A stretch of DNA of 64,000 nt, taken from positions 34,087 through 98,086 of the forward strand of contig JACRKC010000007.1 of assembly GCA_016235555.1 (NCBI GenBank). The letters are read 5' to 3'. Each line of letters begins with the position of its first letter. Within the stretch, counting starts at the first letter, position 1. Source of the DNA: Verrucomicrobiota bacterium (lineage in GTDB: Bacteria; Verrucomicrobiota; Verrucomicrobiia; Opitutales; Opitutaceae). Both the position numbers and the translations under genes were made by a program. The notes under the pieces were generated by a model, which was given only the letters and a program-made list of their open reading frames with translations, ran no database searches and had not been told where the DNA came from. Below are positions 20,001-29,069 of this stretch, piece after piece.

Positions 20001-22561
20001 ATCGTAACTGCAATATTGTTGGCGTTGGCCGCATAACCGGATCCACCGTTGCCGATGGTGATCGATGAGACGATACCGGAGGTCTGATTGAACGCCACCG
20101 TGCCCGTGGCCGTGAGGTTCGGGGAGGCGATCGTCACCGGGATGGTCGTGGAGCTGGTTGCGAGGGCCGTGACGCCAGCACCAGCGGTAATCGTGGTCGC
20201 ACCCTTGGTGTTGGTGCCGCCGCCGACAGTGATGTCGTTCGTGTCGGTGACGGAAATGCCACCTGTGCCGGCGCCGCCGCCCTGAAGGACGACAACATTG
20301 AAGTTGTTGGCGGTATTGGTGAGGGTGATGTCGTTCAACGCGTTGAACGTCGCTTTCGAGGTCGACGTGATTGCGCCGCCTTGGGAAATCTTGCCAGCGG
20401 ACGAGTTGACGACAAGCACCGGAACGGTGCCACCCGCAAGGGTGACATCGGTCGAGGTATTAATCGTCAGGGTAGCCGTCGTGTTCGTAGTAATTGCACC
20501 CGTGGTGACGGTGCCCGTCGAAGAGGTGAGAGTGAGAGCACCAGTGTTTTGAGTAATCGTGCCGATGGTCACATCACCGACCGCAGAGGCGAGAATCGAG
20601 GACGCCGTCGTTTGAATGAAATTACCCGTGGTAATCTTGCCAGCAGTGGAGCTGAAGGTCACAGCGCCGTTGGTGGTCGTATAGGTGCCGATCGAAATGT
20701 CCCCGACCGCTGTGATCGACGACGTCGTCGTGGAGGCGAGAGCGCCCGTGGTGATCTTGCCACCCGTGGAGCGGAGAACCAGAGAGGTCGCACTGGTGAT
20801 ATTGCGAGCAAGGATGTCACCGCTGGCAGTGAGCGACTGGGTTGAGCTGCCGGTGATGTTATTGGCAGTGATCTTGCCACCCGTCGTGGTGATGCTCAGA
20901 TTGTTGACGCCGATAGATGTAGCGTTAGTCGCACCGTCCGCCAAAACGCCAGTCGAACTGACGAAGTTCACATCGCCCGTGGTGCTGAGGGTGGCTGTGG
21001 TCGCAGCGCTGACGCTGGCGAAGGTGAGCGCACCTGAACCGGTAAATCCGATGCTGTTACGAGACGAGAGTGAGATCGAGGGATTCGGGGCGGCGGTGGT
21101 CGCATTGACCGTGACAGCCGCGCCGCTGGCCATGCTGATTTCGCCGTTGGTGGTCCGGAGAGTCAGGTTCGTCATCGCGGTGCCGGCCGTGGTGCTGGTC
21201 GGCGTGATGTTGATATTACCGAGGATCAGGCCGCCGGTGTTGTCGGCAATGTCCGTCGCGCCAGCGCTCGGAATCGTGAGCGTGCTGAAATCAACCACCG
21301 GCAGCGTGATCGTGCCGGTTGTGCCAGCATTGATCGAGGTCGTGGTGCCGGAACCGGTCGAGGTGGTCGACGAGTTGACGCGGCTGGTGATACTCTGCGC
21401 CGTCGTGCTGTTGGCAGGCGTGTAGCTGGCCGCAGTCTGAAGAACACTGCCCGTGGCGGCCGCACCAACCGTGTTGAGGGTCATACCGCCCTGAACCGTC
21501 AGGGTGTTATTCTGAGAAGGAGCCAAGCTGACCGCAGGAGCGGCCGTGTAGCCGACACCAGCGTTAGTGACCGTGACACCCGTAACAACGCCGTTGGCGT
21601 TAGTGCTGGCATAGCCCGTCGCATTGATGCCGCCGGAGGGAGCGGCCGCGAATGTGACGTCGATGTTCGAGTTGGCGGCGTAGCCCGAGCCGCCGGCGTT
21701 AACGGCGATCTGGCCGGCCGCAGTATTAAGCGACGTCGAACCGCCTACAACCAACGGGGCGGTGGAGAACGTAGCCCCGGTGCCAACGCCCGAGAGGACG
21801 ATGTTGCCGCCGTTGGACTTCACACTGAGCGCGCCGGCAGTCGCCGGAACGCCAACCTGATTGACGCTGACCGCGCCGGTCTGGGCGAAGGTCGCGTTCT
21901 GGCCGGCACCGCCGGTCGCATTGACCGTGAGGTTGCCGTAGAAGTTACCCGTATTGACATCAATATTACGCCCGTAGAGCACGATGTTGTTGCCCGAGCC
22001 GACCGCTTGGTAGTTGCCGCCATTGACGGTAACCGCCGCGGTGCTCGTGCCGACGAAGCTCAGCGTGCCGTTCAGCTGGAAGCCGGCGGACGCCAAGGGT
22101 TCAGCGATCGTGCTGACGTAGAAGCCGCCGGCGTTGACCTGCGCCGTGGAGGACAGGATGACGCCATTAGCGTTGAGCACATAGATGTTGCCGTTCGAGG
22201 TGAGCGAGCCGCCGATCGTCGAGGCGACGGAACCCGTCACCAAATTGAGAACGGAACTCGAGGTCGAGGGCAGGATGTAATTGATCGTGTCACCAGCGGA
22301 GATCGGGCTCGCGCTAGTGAACGTGGCATCGGTGAAACCGTCACCGAAGTGCACCCAAGAAAGGACTGCCTTGTCGGGTGCGGTAAAGCTCAGCGTCGTC
22401 CCGGCCTGCGTCGAGGTCACGCCGGAAGTCGTCGTCAAGTTGGTCGAACTCGTCCATGGCAGCGCCCAGAGGGGGGCCGGGAGCGTGGCCATCGGACCAG
22501 CGATCAACGCGGTCAGAATCAACTTTCTCAGAGAGAAGTTGTTATTCGATTTATTATTCAT
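17090..22561 (-). CDS. Two-partner secretion exoprotein (TpsA, filamentous haemagglutinin-like adhesin)
   Basis: The 1823-aa protein has a signal peptide (LILTALIAGPMATLPAPLWA) and an N-terminal TPS secretion domain. The TPS hallmark is visible as NGNIYVLNANGVILSSTAQV near residues 125-145, equivalent to the NPNGI region of FhaB. The remainder is a very long Thr/Gly/Ala/Asn/Val-rich series of short beta turns, expected to fold as a right-handed beta-helix. I see no cysteine anywhere, typical for TpsA cargo. Interspersed are at least five GxGY repeats (GGSGYAANA, GVGYTAAPAV, GNGYTPNTQV, GTGYAAVPTV, GSGYYATTAP). There is no membrane anchor. It is divergent from the TpsB gene, and a strong terminator follows. 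Confidence 0.9.
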   Translation of the reverse strand: MNNKSNNNFSLRKLILTALIAGPMATLPAPLWALPWTSSTNLTTTSGVTSTQAGTTLSFTAPDKAVLSWVHFGDGFTDATFTSASPISAGDTINYILPSTSSSVLNLVTGSVASTIGGSLTSNGNIYVLNANGVILSSTAQVNAGGFYVSTIAEPLASAGFQLNGTLSFVGTSTAAVTVNGGNYQAVGSGNNIVLYGRNIDVNTGNFYGNLTVNATGGAGQNATFAQTGAVSVNQVGVPATAGALSVKSNGGNIVLSGVGTGATFSTAPLVVGGSTSLNTAAGQIAVNAGGSGYAANSNIDVTFAAAPSGGINATGYASTNANGVVTGVTVTNAGVGYTAAPAVSLAPSQNNTLTVQGGMTLNTVGAAATGSVLQTAASYTPANSTTAQSITSRVNSSTTSTGSGTTTSINAGTTGTITLPVVDFSTLTIPSAGATDIADNTGGLILGNINITPTSTTAGTAMTNLTLRTTNGEISMASGAAVTVNATTAAPNPSISLSSRNSIGFTGSGALTFASVSAATTATLSTTGDVNFVSSTGVLADGATNATSIGVNNLSITTTGGKITANNITGSSTQSLTASGDILARNITSATSLVLRSTGGKITTGALASTTTSSITAVGDISIGTYTTTNGAVTFSSTAGKITTGNFIQTTASSILASAVGDVTIGTITQNTGALTLTSSTGTVTTGAITTNTTATLTINTSTDVTLAGGTVPVLVVNSSAGKISQGGAITSTSKATFNALNDITLTNTANNFNVVVLQGGGAGTGGISVTDTNDITVGGGTNTKGATTITAGAGVTALATSSTTIPVTIASPNLTATGTVAFNQTSGIVSSITIGNGGSGYAANANNIAVTIPAPTKVDAVLGTATLSGTSVNSVPITTAGNGYTPNTQVALTVTNAPGDTGTGFAAVANINSVGRVGSIRITNMGTGYAAVPTVAVPAAPALTTALGVANTDASGRITSVTITEPGSGYYATTAPAITFAAPATVTTAANATGNTNAAGALTSITVNTSGATAATGGYFSAAPVITLTNGATATAAVLNGVITSITPLHSGGITLGTTATDSLVFGNSLTLASQGPAGTATLNSRAYSEISTVANSILVSGNVQLNTGGANANLGTNSLGAAANYSFGAISATTNGGNVNLIESLTLNLGAITTTGTVTANSTRGNIVNSGVLTIGGALNLYANSLFTPGDVTLSNTGNNITGNIVIQNAKNVTVVNPTPATTNLVAGSTTVVGKADLSANVTGKAINLTAAAGSGGDYSTVGFNATGNVTITDPNSITIANATNSGAGTVTVNAAGTISLGSGIALTSTGVSTFNATGSTGTITDIAPNISIVGPAAFVSDTSISITKSGHSIGPVSLTSGATGVGNAGTGASGVGSNVDITYTEAGTANLNVVNVNQKNVNTATGGPLAGNLTVVSTSGGIKQTATTGVISVPFTAGTGANSASFTAATGSGVVLDNTGTGANAIIAPATIRATTDSSIINGNVAGANITLNGVTVTGGAFTADAKALAGGTITERSGSTIFVYGASSFQTNAGKITLDQTGNNFGALSLKSDNTTLTGADIAVTEGGTLNLAGVNTGTAGALTVTSETGGIIQTGNTGVTVGAGKTATLSAGPAGITLNSGNNFGGSALKIVTSGNTGQGNVTLQDSNANTVLASDTKITGTLTIRNTANGTLKDISGGITVGGNVLFDVGTGSIQIVGSGNSFGAIQFRGGNVSIAENQDMNLNAGSVASGQVSLSTLQNFSTSGLGTSTFAGTTAPSLTVSAGGGITITNPIFVANGLTFRALGAVDLSTLSLIGNLNGIAPTNLGASSYKAPGP

Positions 22562-22920
22562 GGGTTAAGGCTAGTGTTGTTGAACGAATACGCTATTACG
22601 CCATTACGGGAGAGCAGAAAGGGTAAACGAAAAAGGCATGGCAAGCACAATTTTGACGGAAGCACGCCGTGCAACCCGGTGACCCAAAGGTTTGCGTGAG
22701 ATGACAGACACTGGCTGGATTCTTCGGCTTGGTTCCACACGGCTGCGGCGACTGACCGGTGTTTCGCAGTCAGGTTCGCGACGCGCGATTGATTTCCAAA
22801 ATTGTTTCGAAGCGGCACTATGTTCACCATGTCGCCAAATCGGGCATCTTATCGCAGAACTTTGTCTGGCAACCAGAGTCTTTGCCGCGCTCACTACCAA
22901 AGATCGGTCTCAAATTCATC
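22562..22920. other. Divergent TpsA/TpsB control region
   Basis: These roughly 360 bases separate the starts of the two secretion genes and must contain both promoters. A plus-strand frame runs through from an ATG at 22759, but its amino acids do not resemble a signal peptide. I see no convincing -35/-10 pair, operator or hairpin. Confidence 0.4.
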
Positions 22921-24612
22921 GTGCGTAATATTCTGATAATCCTTACCAGCTTGATCGCCGCAGGGTCGGCGCTTGCTCAATCTGCCCTCACCATCCGGCT
23001 CCAAAAGCTTTTTATCGCGGACACTGAACAACACTTGGCCACAATTCCCGTCGAGCGAGGAGGCGACAGCCGAGTGGTCGTCCAAGATGTAGGAGTCCTC
23101 GGTGGTTCCGATTTTCTCGCGGTTGTGCTTCCCTATGTGAATCAACCCATTAACTTGGAAATGGCCAACAAGCTGGCAGGTGACCTTAAGCAGTTCGCGC
23201 TGAAGAAAGATCGAATCGTAAACATCGTTTTACCCTACAAGCTGGCCGGCACGCAGATTGTCATGCCTGCAGAGGACGCGAATGCTGGCATCTTGCGACT
23301 GGTGGCGGTCGTAACACGCTACAACGACTTGGACTTCAAAGGGAACCGTTGGTTCAGCAACAAGCTGCTTCGCGAGAAACTCGGGATTCAAGCGGGTGAG
23401 GAAATCAGCGTGTCTCGCCTCGACGAGGCGGTCAACTGGGCCAACACCAACCCCTTCAGGCGGATTCAAGTCTTGCTGATGCCGCTGGATGGACGGCCAG
23501 ACAGCGCCAATCTGGTGGTTGGAGTGGCCGAGCGCCTGCCGATCCGTCTGCTCGCAGCGTATGATGACACGGGAAATGTAGTTCTCGGAAAGCGTCGCTA
23601 TACCGGATCCGTCCAATACGGCAACTTTCTGGGACGTGACCACCAAGTGTCCTACCAATTCGGCACGTCGGATCACCAAGGCGTTTTCAAGGTGCATGGG
23701 CTGAGCTACCAAATCCCCCTGCCCTCCCGTCATCAGCTGGATTTCAGCGCCAACTATCTGGAAGTGCATCCTTCGTTGTTCGGCGGGGTGTTCAACCAAA
23801 CCGGAAAAAACATCGGTTTGGACGCAAAGTATACTGTCCCGTTCCAGAGCGGCAATCGCTCGATCGAGGCGTTTGCAGCCCTGAACTACAAACAGAATAA
23901 CAACAACCTCGCCTATGGTGGATTCAATTTCGGCGGGCTCGTTGACATTTTTCAGCTATCGACCGGCCTCTCGACTGTTCGCCGCGATGCGCGCGGTATT
24001 TGGGCGTTGGGACTGACCCTCAACCTCAGTCCCGGCCGGTTCAACTCCCGGAACACCGACGATGCTTTCCAAGGCAAGACGCGGGCCAGTTTTTTTAACA
24101 CCGGGCGAACCGATTCCCGCGCGCAATACGCCTATGGCATCTTCAGCGTTCAGCGCGTGCAGAACCTGCAGCACGGCTGGCAGTTCCTCAGCCGGGCCAC
24201 GGCCCAGCTTTCGACGGCCAACCTGTTGGGGAGCGAGCAATTTGGCATCGGTGGTGCGAACACGGTGCGGGGGTTCGACGAGCGAATCATGTCGGGTGAC
24301 GCCGGCTTCGTGGTCAGCAACGACCTTCAGACACCTCCGGTGGCGTTTCCGGCCAGGTTCCTGCCCAAGCGTTGGCCGCCGCTCCAAGCACGGTTCCTGG
24401 CGTTTTACGATGCCGGAAACGTCCGCAATGCCCATCGCACGCCCAATGACTCGCGCCAGTTTCCGCTCGCCAGCGCAGGTGGCGGCGTGCGCATGGGCCT
24501 CGGCGTGAATTTCAACCTGTCTGCCGACTACGGCTGGCAGATCTCCCGGTTGCCGCCCTTCTACTCTTCCAGCCGCAACCGCGGTCACGTGAAAGTCGTG
24601 CTCGCCTACTGA
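22921..24612 (+). CDS. Two-partner secretion outer-membrane transporter (TpsB, FhaC/ShlB family)
   Basis: The 563-aa protein secretes the TpsA cargo across the outer membrane. From the GTG at 22921 it starts with a good signal peptide (RNILIILTSLIAAGSALAQ), which is why this start is preferred over an ATG 162 bases upstream. POTRA-like material follows (TRYNDLDFKGNRWFSNKLLR and EAVNWANTNPFRRIQVLL), then a beta-barrel with YGNFLGRDHQVSYQF and the conserved GGANTVRGFDER, the family's (V)RGY/F tip motif. It ends in VKVVLAY, an aromatic-terminated barrel strand. Length fits the family (about 550-600). Divergent pairing with the TpsA gene supports the assignment. Confidence 0.88.
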   Translation: MRNILIILTSLIAAGSALAQSALTIRLQKLFIADTEQHLATIPVERGGDSRVVVQDVGVLGGSDFLAVVLPYVNQPINLEMANKLAGDLKQFALKKDRIVNIVLPYKLAGTQIVMPAEDANAGILRLVAVVTRYNDLDFKGNRWFSNKLLREKLGIQAGEEISVSRLDEAVNWANTNPFRRIQVLLMPLDGRPDSANLVVGVAERLPIRLLAAYDDTGNVVLGKRRYTGSVQYGNFLGRDHQVSYQFGTSDHQGVFKVHGLSYQIPLPSRHQLDFSANYLEVHPSLFGGVFNQTGKNIGLDAKYTVPFQSGNRSIEAFAALNYKQNNNNLAYGGFNFGGLVDIFQLSTGLSTVRRDARGIWALGLTLNLSPGRFNSRNTDDAFQGKTRASFFNTGRTDSRAQYAYGIFSVQRVQNLQHGWQFLSRATAQLSTANLLGSEQFGIGGANTVRGFDERIMSGDAGFVVSNDLQTPPVAFPARFLPKRWPPLQARFLAFYDAGNVRNAHRTPNDSRQFPLASAGGGVRMGLGVNFNLSADYGWQISRLPPFYSSSRNRGHVKVVLAY

Positions 24613-24637
24613 GCGTTCGACCGGCAAACGGCTGCCC

Positions 24638-25675
24638 GTGAGGATCCACCTCGGGCACCATTTCTACGGCGCGGGCAATCTCGGCGACGATTTCATGCTC
24701 GCCGGCTTTCTCGCCGCCATGCGCACGTCGGCGCCGCAGTGCCGCTTCTCGTGCTGCGTGCCCTTCCCGTTGGAGCCGCTCCAACAACGATTCCCCGCCA
24801 TCGAGTGGATGCCCTACGATCCGGCCCGTCGCGCACAAGCGATTGCGGACTGCGATGTCTGGCTCGGGCTGGGCGGTTCACCGTTTCAGAGTGCGCAGAA
24901 CCGATGGTTCATCGACCACCTGCTGGACGATGCGGCGCTCTGCACCCGCGAAAACAAAGCCATGTTTTACCTGGGAATCGGGGTTCAAACGGCCACCGAA
25001 CTCGCCGTTCCGGACACCCAGCACCTCATTGCGAAGGCTGCCGGCATCTGGACTCGCGATCAGCGCTCCGCCGAACGAATCCAAACCCTGCCCGACCGAC
25101 CTGACCAGGTCGAGGCCGCCGCTGACCTGGCCCACGTTTTCTTCCGGGCAAACCAGCCCCCGGCCGCGGTGTCGGAGCGGGTCACCTTGGTGCCAAACTT
25201 CGACTACGCGACGTGGAGTGGTCAGTCTGCCACGCTCGAAGCGATCAGCGCGCTTCCGGTGCGCGATCGTGTCTGGCTTGCCCAGGAGTCGCGCGAGTTG
25301 CCCGGAGCCGAGCGCGCGCTCCACGCCGCCTTGCCTGAAAGCGAAAAAGGCCGATGGCGCCTCGCATCGCCCGATCTGCCCGGCGCGCCGCTCGCGCAGG
25401 TGCTTTCCCTGTGGCCCAGCGGAGGCTGGCTCGTAAGTGCACGTTACCACGCCGCGCTGGCCGGCGCCTGGGCGCGCTCGCGCATCGTCATCATCGACAC
25501 CAACGAAAAGCTCCGCGCCGCAGCGCACGAGCTTTCGGCGTCGCTGATTTCCGCGGATGCCCCTGCCGCCACCGTGGCCCGGGCGCTCGTGCAGGCGACT
25601 CCGGCCACCCCTCCCGTGGCCTCGGCCGACCGCGCCCTGGCGGCCTGCGCCGCCTTTCTCCACGCCGCATCGTAA
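24638..25675 (+). CDS. Polysaccharide pyruvyl transferase family protein
   Basis: The 345-aa protein opens with HFYGAGNLGDDFMLAGFLAA, the N-terminal GNxGDD-type motif of CsaB/WcaK-like pyruvyltransferases (PF04230), and has SARYHAALAGAWA in the C-terminal half, the family's conserved R-x-H region. Such enzymes add ketal pyruvate to wall or capsule sugars, and the fold is GT-B-like. It begins 25 bp after the TpsB stop. Acceptor sugar unknown. Confidence 0.8.
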   Translation: MRIHLGHHFYGAGNLGDDFMLAGFLAAMRTSAPQCRFSCCVPFPLEPLQQRFPAIEWMPYDPARRAQAIADCDVWLGLGGSPFQSAQNRWFIDHLLDDAALCTRENKAMFYLGIGVQTATELAVPDTQHLIAKAAGIWTRDQRSAERIQTLPDRPDQVEAAADLAHVFFRANQPPAAVSERVTLVPNFDYATWSGQSATLEAISALPVRDRVWLAQESRELPGAERALHAALPESEKGRWRLASPDLPGAPLAQVLSLWPSGGWLVSARYHAALAGAWARSRIVIIDTNEKLRAAAHELSASLISADAPAATVARALVQATPATPPVASADRALAACAAFLHAAS

Positions 25676-25726
25676 AAAGCGGCTCGCGCGCTAGCGGAAA
25701 TCCGTGCGAGCGTTGTCATTTCCTAC

Positions 25727-28700
25727 ATGCTGGCGCTCGCGTTTTCGTTTTCGATCTTTGTGTTCTGGACGCTCGTCGGACGCGCCACGCTCGCCCTTGT
25801 CCAGCCGCGTTGGGGTGTCCTGCGCCCGTGGTTGCTGGCGCCCGGCCTCGGACTGGCGCTGACCCTCCTCGCCACCACGATCGTCAATCAGGCCGGCGTC
25901 CCGCTCAGCCGGGGCACCTGGCCGATCACGCTCGGTCTCGGCCTGGCCGCCGCGGCTGTTTTCGTTCGCACGCGTCCCGCTTTTCCCGTCCGCCAGGGCC
26001 GCTGGTTTCTGGCCGCGGCTGTGGCGTCACTCCTCTGGACCGGCTGGCCCGCGTTTCAGTCGGGCTTCAACTGGATCAGCTACGGCAACGACGACATGGC
26101 CAACTACTGCCTGGCCGCCGAGCGTTTCAACAGCCACGGCTTTTACGCGGTCCCGACGATGGCCGAACTCTCCGGTCGCGACTACGCGAGCTACTATTTC
26201 TTCATGCACGTGGCCGACATGATGCGGTTCGGCGCGGAGCACATCGTGTCGTGGACCGCCTCGTTGCTGCGCATCAAGGCCACGCAGGCCTTCATGCCCG
26301 CGATCCTCGCGCTGGCGCTCACGCAGCTCTTCGCCGCCGCCGCCCTCGCCCTCCAACACGGCCGGCACCGCCGGCTCGCGCTCGCGGCCGCATGGCTGCT
26401 CGCGGCCTCGCCGTTGTTCATGCTCGGCACACTCTACCAACTCATCGCCCAAGTCGCCGGCATCGCCCTTCAACTCACCACCCTCGCCCTCTTGACCCGC
26501 GGCTGGGGACGAGCCCGACGCCGTGAGGTCATCCGCTTTTCCGTGCTGACGGCCATCGCCGGTGCCGGCCTCTGCCTGGTCTACCCGGAGACGACCCCGT
26601 TCACCGTCGTCGCCTTCCTCGCCTACCACGGCATCGCAATCTTGCGGGGGAAACACTCTCCCAAGGTCACCATCGCCCTCACCGCCTACACCCTGCTCGG
26701 CGTGATCGTGCTGATGCGCCACAACGTCATTTCGTATCTCTTCATTCTGGTGATGCAGCTGACGTCGGCGATGCATTCGGCCAACCTGCTGCTCTCGCTC
26801 TTCCCGTATTTCCTCCTCCCGACCGGCTTTTCCAATTTCTACGGCTGGATGCCCATCGCGAAAGACTTCGCCGAGCCCGTCGTTTCGTTGTCGATCGCCG
26901 CTGGCATCCTCCTCTCCGGCGTCGTCCTGTGGCGCGCCGTGCGCGAGTCGTGGCGCGTGAGTGCCGCCGCCATCCTGTTTCTTGTCGATGTTGCGGTGGC
27001 GTTGAAGCTCTACCTTTCGGCCAGCGACTTCACGCTCTACAAACTCGCCATGTGGACCCAGCCGGTGCTCGCCATCGCCCTGGCCGGTCTCGTCCTTCGC
27101 TACCGCTCTGCGCCGATCCTGATCGCCTTGTTCGCCTTGTCGACGGCGCCATCCGCCCTGCACTACAGCGGCGCCGCCCAGGGTTATTCGTCGGGCGGCA
27201 TGACCGAACTCCGCTATGGCTCGCGCTACGGTCTCGCGGTCTCGCCGCTTCCGGCCGACCCCGAGGCGCAGATCACCGCCAGCATCGAAAACGTCGTCGC
27301 CGCCAAATTCGCCGGCTCCGAACTGCGCGGGCGCCAGCTCGCCTTTGCCTCACGCGACTATTTTTTCCCCAACACCCGCGTCGATTTCCGCAACCCACCC
27401 CAGCCGGTCACCTTTCAGCCGCACTACGCTGACATGGCGCAGGCCCGTCCGCTCATGCTCGAGCGCAACGCCCACTGGCAGAAAACCTCCATGCTGTGGC
27501 TCACCGAGTTTTCGCAGCCGGTGCTGACCCGGCCGACGGACTTCTACCTGCGACTCTCCGACCAGCTCTCGCTCTTCAACAAACTCGGCCGTGACCCCGC
27601 CGCCCCGGAGCAAAAGACCTTCGTGCTCGAGCCCGCCTCCGCCATTCGCAACCACCTCATCTTCGTCCACTCCGGTCTCGGCAACCACTACTACCTCGGT
27701 GACCGCAGCCGCATCGCCTTTTTCCAGCAGGAAGCCGACCGGTTTTCCGGCGGTGGCGACTTCAACGGCCTCGGCCGTTTCCTGCTCCTGCGGGTCGAAC
27801 ACCCGACCGAAAAACTCTACCTCCGCGTCGCCGCCACCCGCACGCAGGTCACCGGCCGCACCGGGTGGAAACCCAACAAGGTCACCGACGGCCACCTCTT
27901 CGGTCCGGTCGTGCACGGCGAGACCGACCTCCCGATGCACCTCGTCGGCCACGGCGCCTTCAACCTCTTCTTCGGTCCCGTCACGCCGCGCAAATTCGAG
28001 GACGCCTACTACGTCGCCCTCGACTTCGCCGACGTCACCCGCGTGATCATGGATTACCGCCCCGGCCTGAAGACCCTGTTCAACGCCGAGGTCCCGCTCG
28101 ACTACCGCCGCCTGATCGGCTGGGCGCGCGATGTCTCCGCGATCAGCGACACCGAATACGCCGCGCTCCCCCGCCCGCGCGCCATCGAGAAATTCCCCGC
28201 CGACCTCGCCCGCGCCACCACCCTCGAATTCATCGGCGCCTACGAAGACGGCTGGCTCTCCGGCGACTCGCGCTTCCTCCTCGCCTCCGCCCAGCCCGGC
28301 GAATTCGTCCGCCTCCGCGGCGCCGTGCCCGACATCCCCGGCGCCCGCCTCGGCGATGGCACCCTGCGCGTCTCCCTCAACGGCACGCCCGTCGCCGACC
28401 TGCCCGCCCTGCTCGGCCAGTTCGACTGGCTTCTGCCGCTCGCCCACTCCGCCGGCCCCACCAAAATCGAACTCCACTTCACCGCCACCGCCGCGCTCCC
28501 CGGCCGCGACGGCCGCCCCGTCGGCGCCAAGCTCGACCAACTTTCCCTCGCCGCCCCCTCGCCCCACGGCACCTGGGACTACACCCAGACCAACGCCCCG
28601 CGCCTCGCCGCCCCCGGCGTCGACTCCGATGGCTGGATGGCGCGCGCCGCCAGCATTCTCCTTCCGCCCTCCGCCACCGCCCGCGACCTCGCCCTCAAGA

Positions 28701-28948
28701 TCGAATTCCCCGGCTGGGCCAGCCAGCAACCGACCGAACTTCGCGTGCGCCTCGGCGAGTCGCCCCCCGCGTCGCACACGCTGTCCCCCAACCAATACGC
28801 CATCGTTCGCGTGCGCGTGCCGCCCTCGACGTCACCCGTCACCCTGCACCTCGACGCCGCCGGCGAGTTCTCGCTGCCCTCCCCCGATCTCCGCCGCCGC
28901 TCATGCCGCCTCCTCGAAGTCGTGCTCACCCCCGCCCCCGACGCATGA
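25727..28948 (+). CDS. Large GT-C-like polytopic membrane protein
   Basis: The 1073-aa protein has about 12 hydrophobic helices in residues 1-480 and a soluble, probably periplasmic, part to the C terminus. The first large loop contains NWISYGNDDMANYCLAAE, an acidic DD near the first helices as in GT-C glycosyltransferases using lipid-linked donors. The C-terminal half alternates strands (for example GDGTLRVSLNGTPVADLPAL) and ends as one or two beta-sandwiches. No close family is recognised. Position between pyruvyltransferase-like and GT9 genes supports a role in envelope glycan assembly. Confidence 0.55.
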   Translation: MLALAFSFSIFVFWTLVGRATLALVQPRWGVLRPWLLAPGLGLALTLLATTIVNQAGVPLSRGTWPITLGLGLAAAAVFVRTRPAFPVRQGRWFLAAAVASLLWTGWPAFQSGFNWISYGNDDMANYCLAAERFNSHGFYAVPTMAELSGRDYASYYFFMHVADMMRFGAEHIVSWTASLLRIKATQAFMPAILALALTQLFAAAALALQHGRHRRLALAAAWLLAASPLFMLGTLYQLIAQVAGIALQLTTLALLTRGWGRARRREVIRFSVLTAIAGAGLCLVYPETTPFTVVAFLAYHGIAILRGKHSPKVTIALTAYTLLGVIVLMRHNVISYLFILVMQLTSAMHSANLLLSLFPYFLLPTGFSNFYGWMPIAKDFAEPVVSLSIAAGILLSGVVLWRAVRESWRVSAAAILFLVDVAVALKLYLSASDFTLYKLAMWTQPVLAIALAGLVLRYRSAPILIALFALSTAPSALHYSGAAQGYSSGGMTELRYGSRYGLAVSPLPADPEAQITASIENVVAAKFAGSELRGRQLAFASRDYFFPNTRVDFRNPPQPVTFQPHYADMAQARPLMLERNAHWQKTSMLWLTEFSQPVLTRPTDFYLRLSDQLSLFNKLGRDPAAPEQKTFVLEPASAIRNHLIFVHSGLGNHYYLGDRSRIAFFQQEADRFSGGGDFNGLGRFLLLRVEHPTEKLYLRVAATRTQVTGRTGWKPNKVTDGHLFGPVVHGETDLPMHLVGHGAFNLFFGPVTPRKFEDAYYVALDFADVTRVIMDYRPGLKTLFNAEVPLDYRRLIGWARDVSAISDTEYAALPRPRAIEKFPADLARATTLEFIGAYEDGWLSGDSRFLLASAQPGEFVRLRGAVPDIPGARLGDGTLRVSLNGTPVADLPALLGQFDWLLPLAHSAGPTKIELHFTATAALPGRDGRPVGAKLDQLSLAAPSPHGTWDYTQTNAPRLAAPGVDSDGWMARAASILLPPSATARDLALKIEFPGWASQQPTELRVRLGESPPASHTLSPNQYAIVRVRVPPSTSPVTLHLDAAGEFSLPSPDLRRRSCRLLEVVLTPAPDA

Positions 28949-28972
28949 CCGCCCGCCCGCCGCTCCTCCACG

Positions 28973-29022
28973 TTTGTCATCCATTAGATGACAAACGGAT
29001 TTGTCACCCAATAGGTGACAAA
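28973..29022. repeat. Two tandem related hairpins
   Basis: Hairpin one: TTTGTCAT, 7-base loop, ATGACAAA (28973-28995). Hairpin two: TTTGTCACC, 5-base loop, GGTGACAAA (29000-29022). The arms are alike, so the unit is duplicated. It lies between the 1073-aa membrane protein gene and the glycosyltransferase fusion. There is no T-tract, so a REP-type element is more likely than a terminator. Confidence 0.8.
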
Positions 29023-29069
29023 GCGTTTTCCTCCTCGTGCGCCTCGGCGCCACGGCCCGCGCCATCGGC

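Noticed and set aside
28973..29022. CRISPR-like repeats
   Set aside because: There are only two units, they are palindromic and no spacer of regular length exists.
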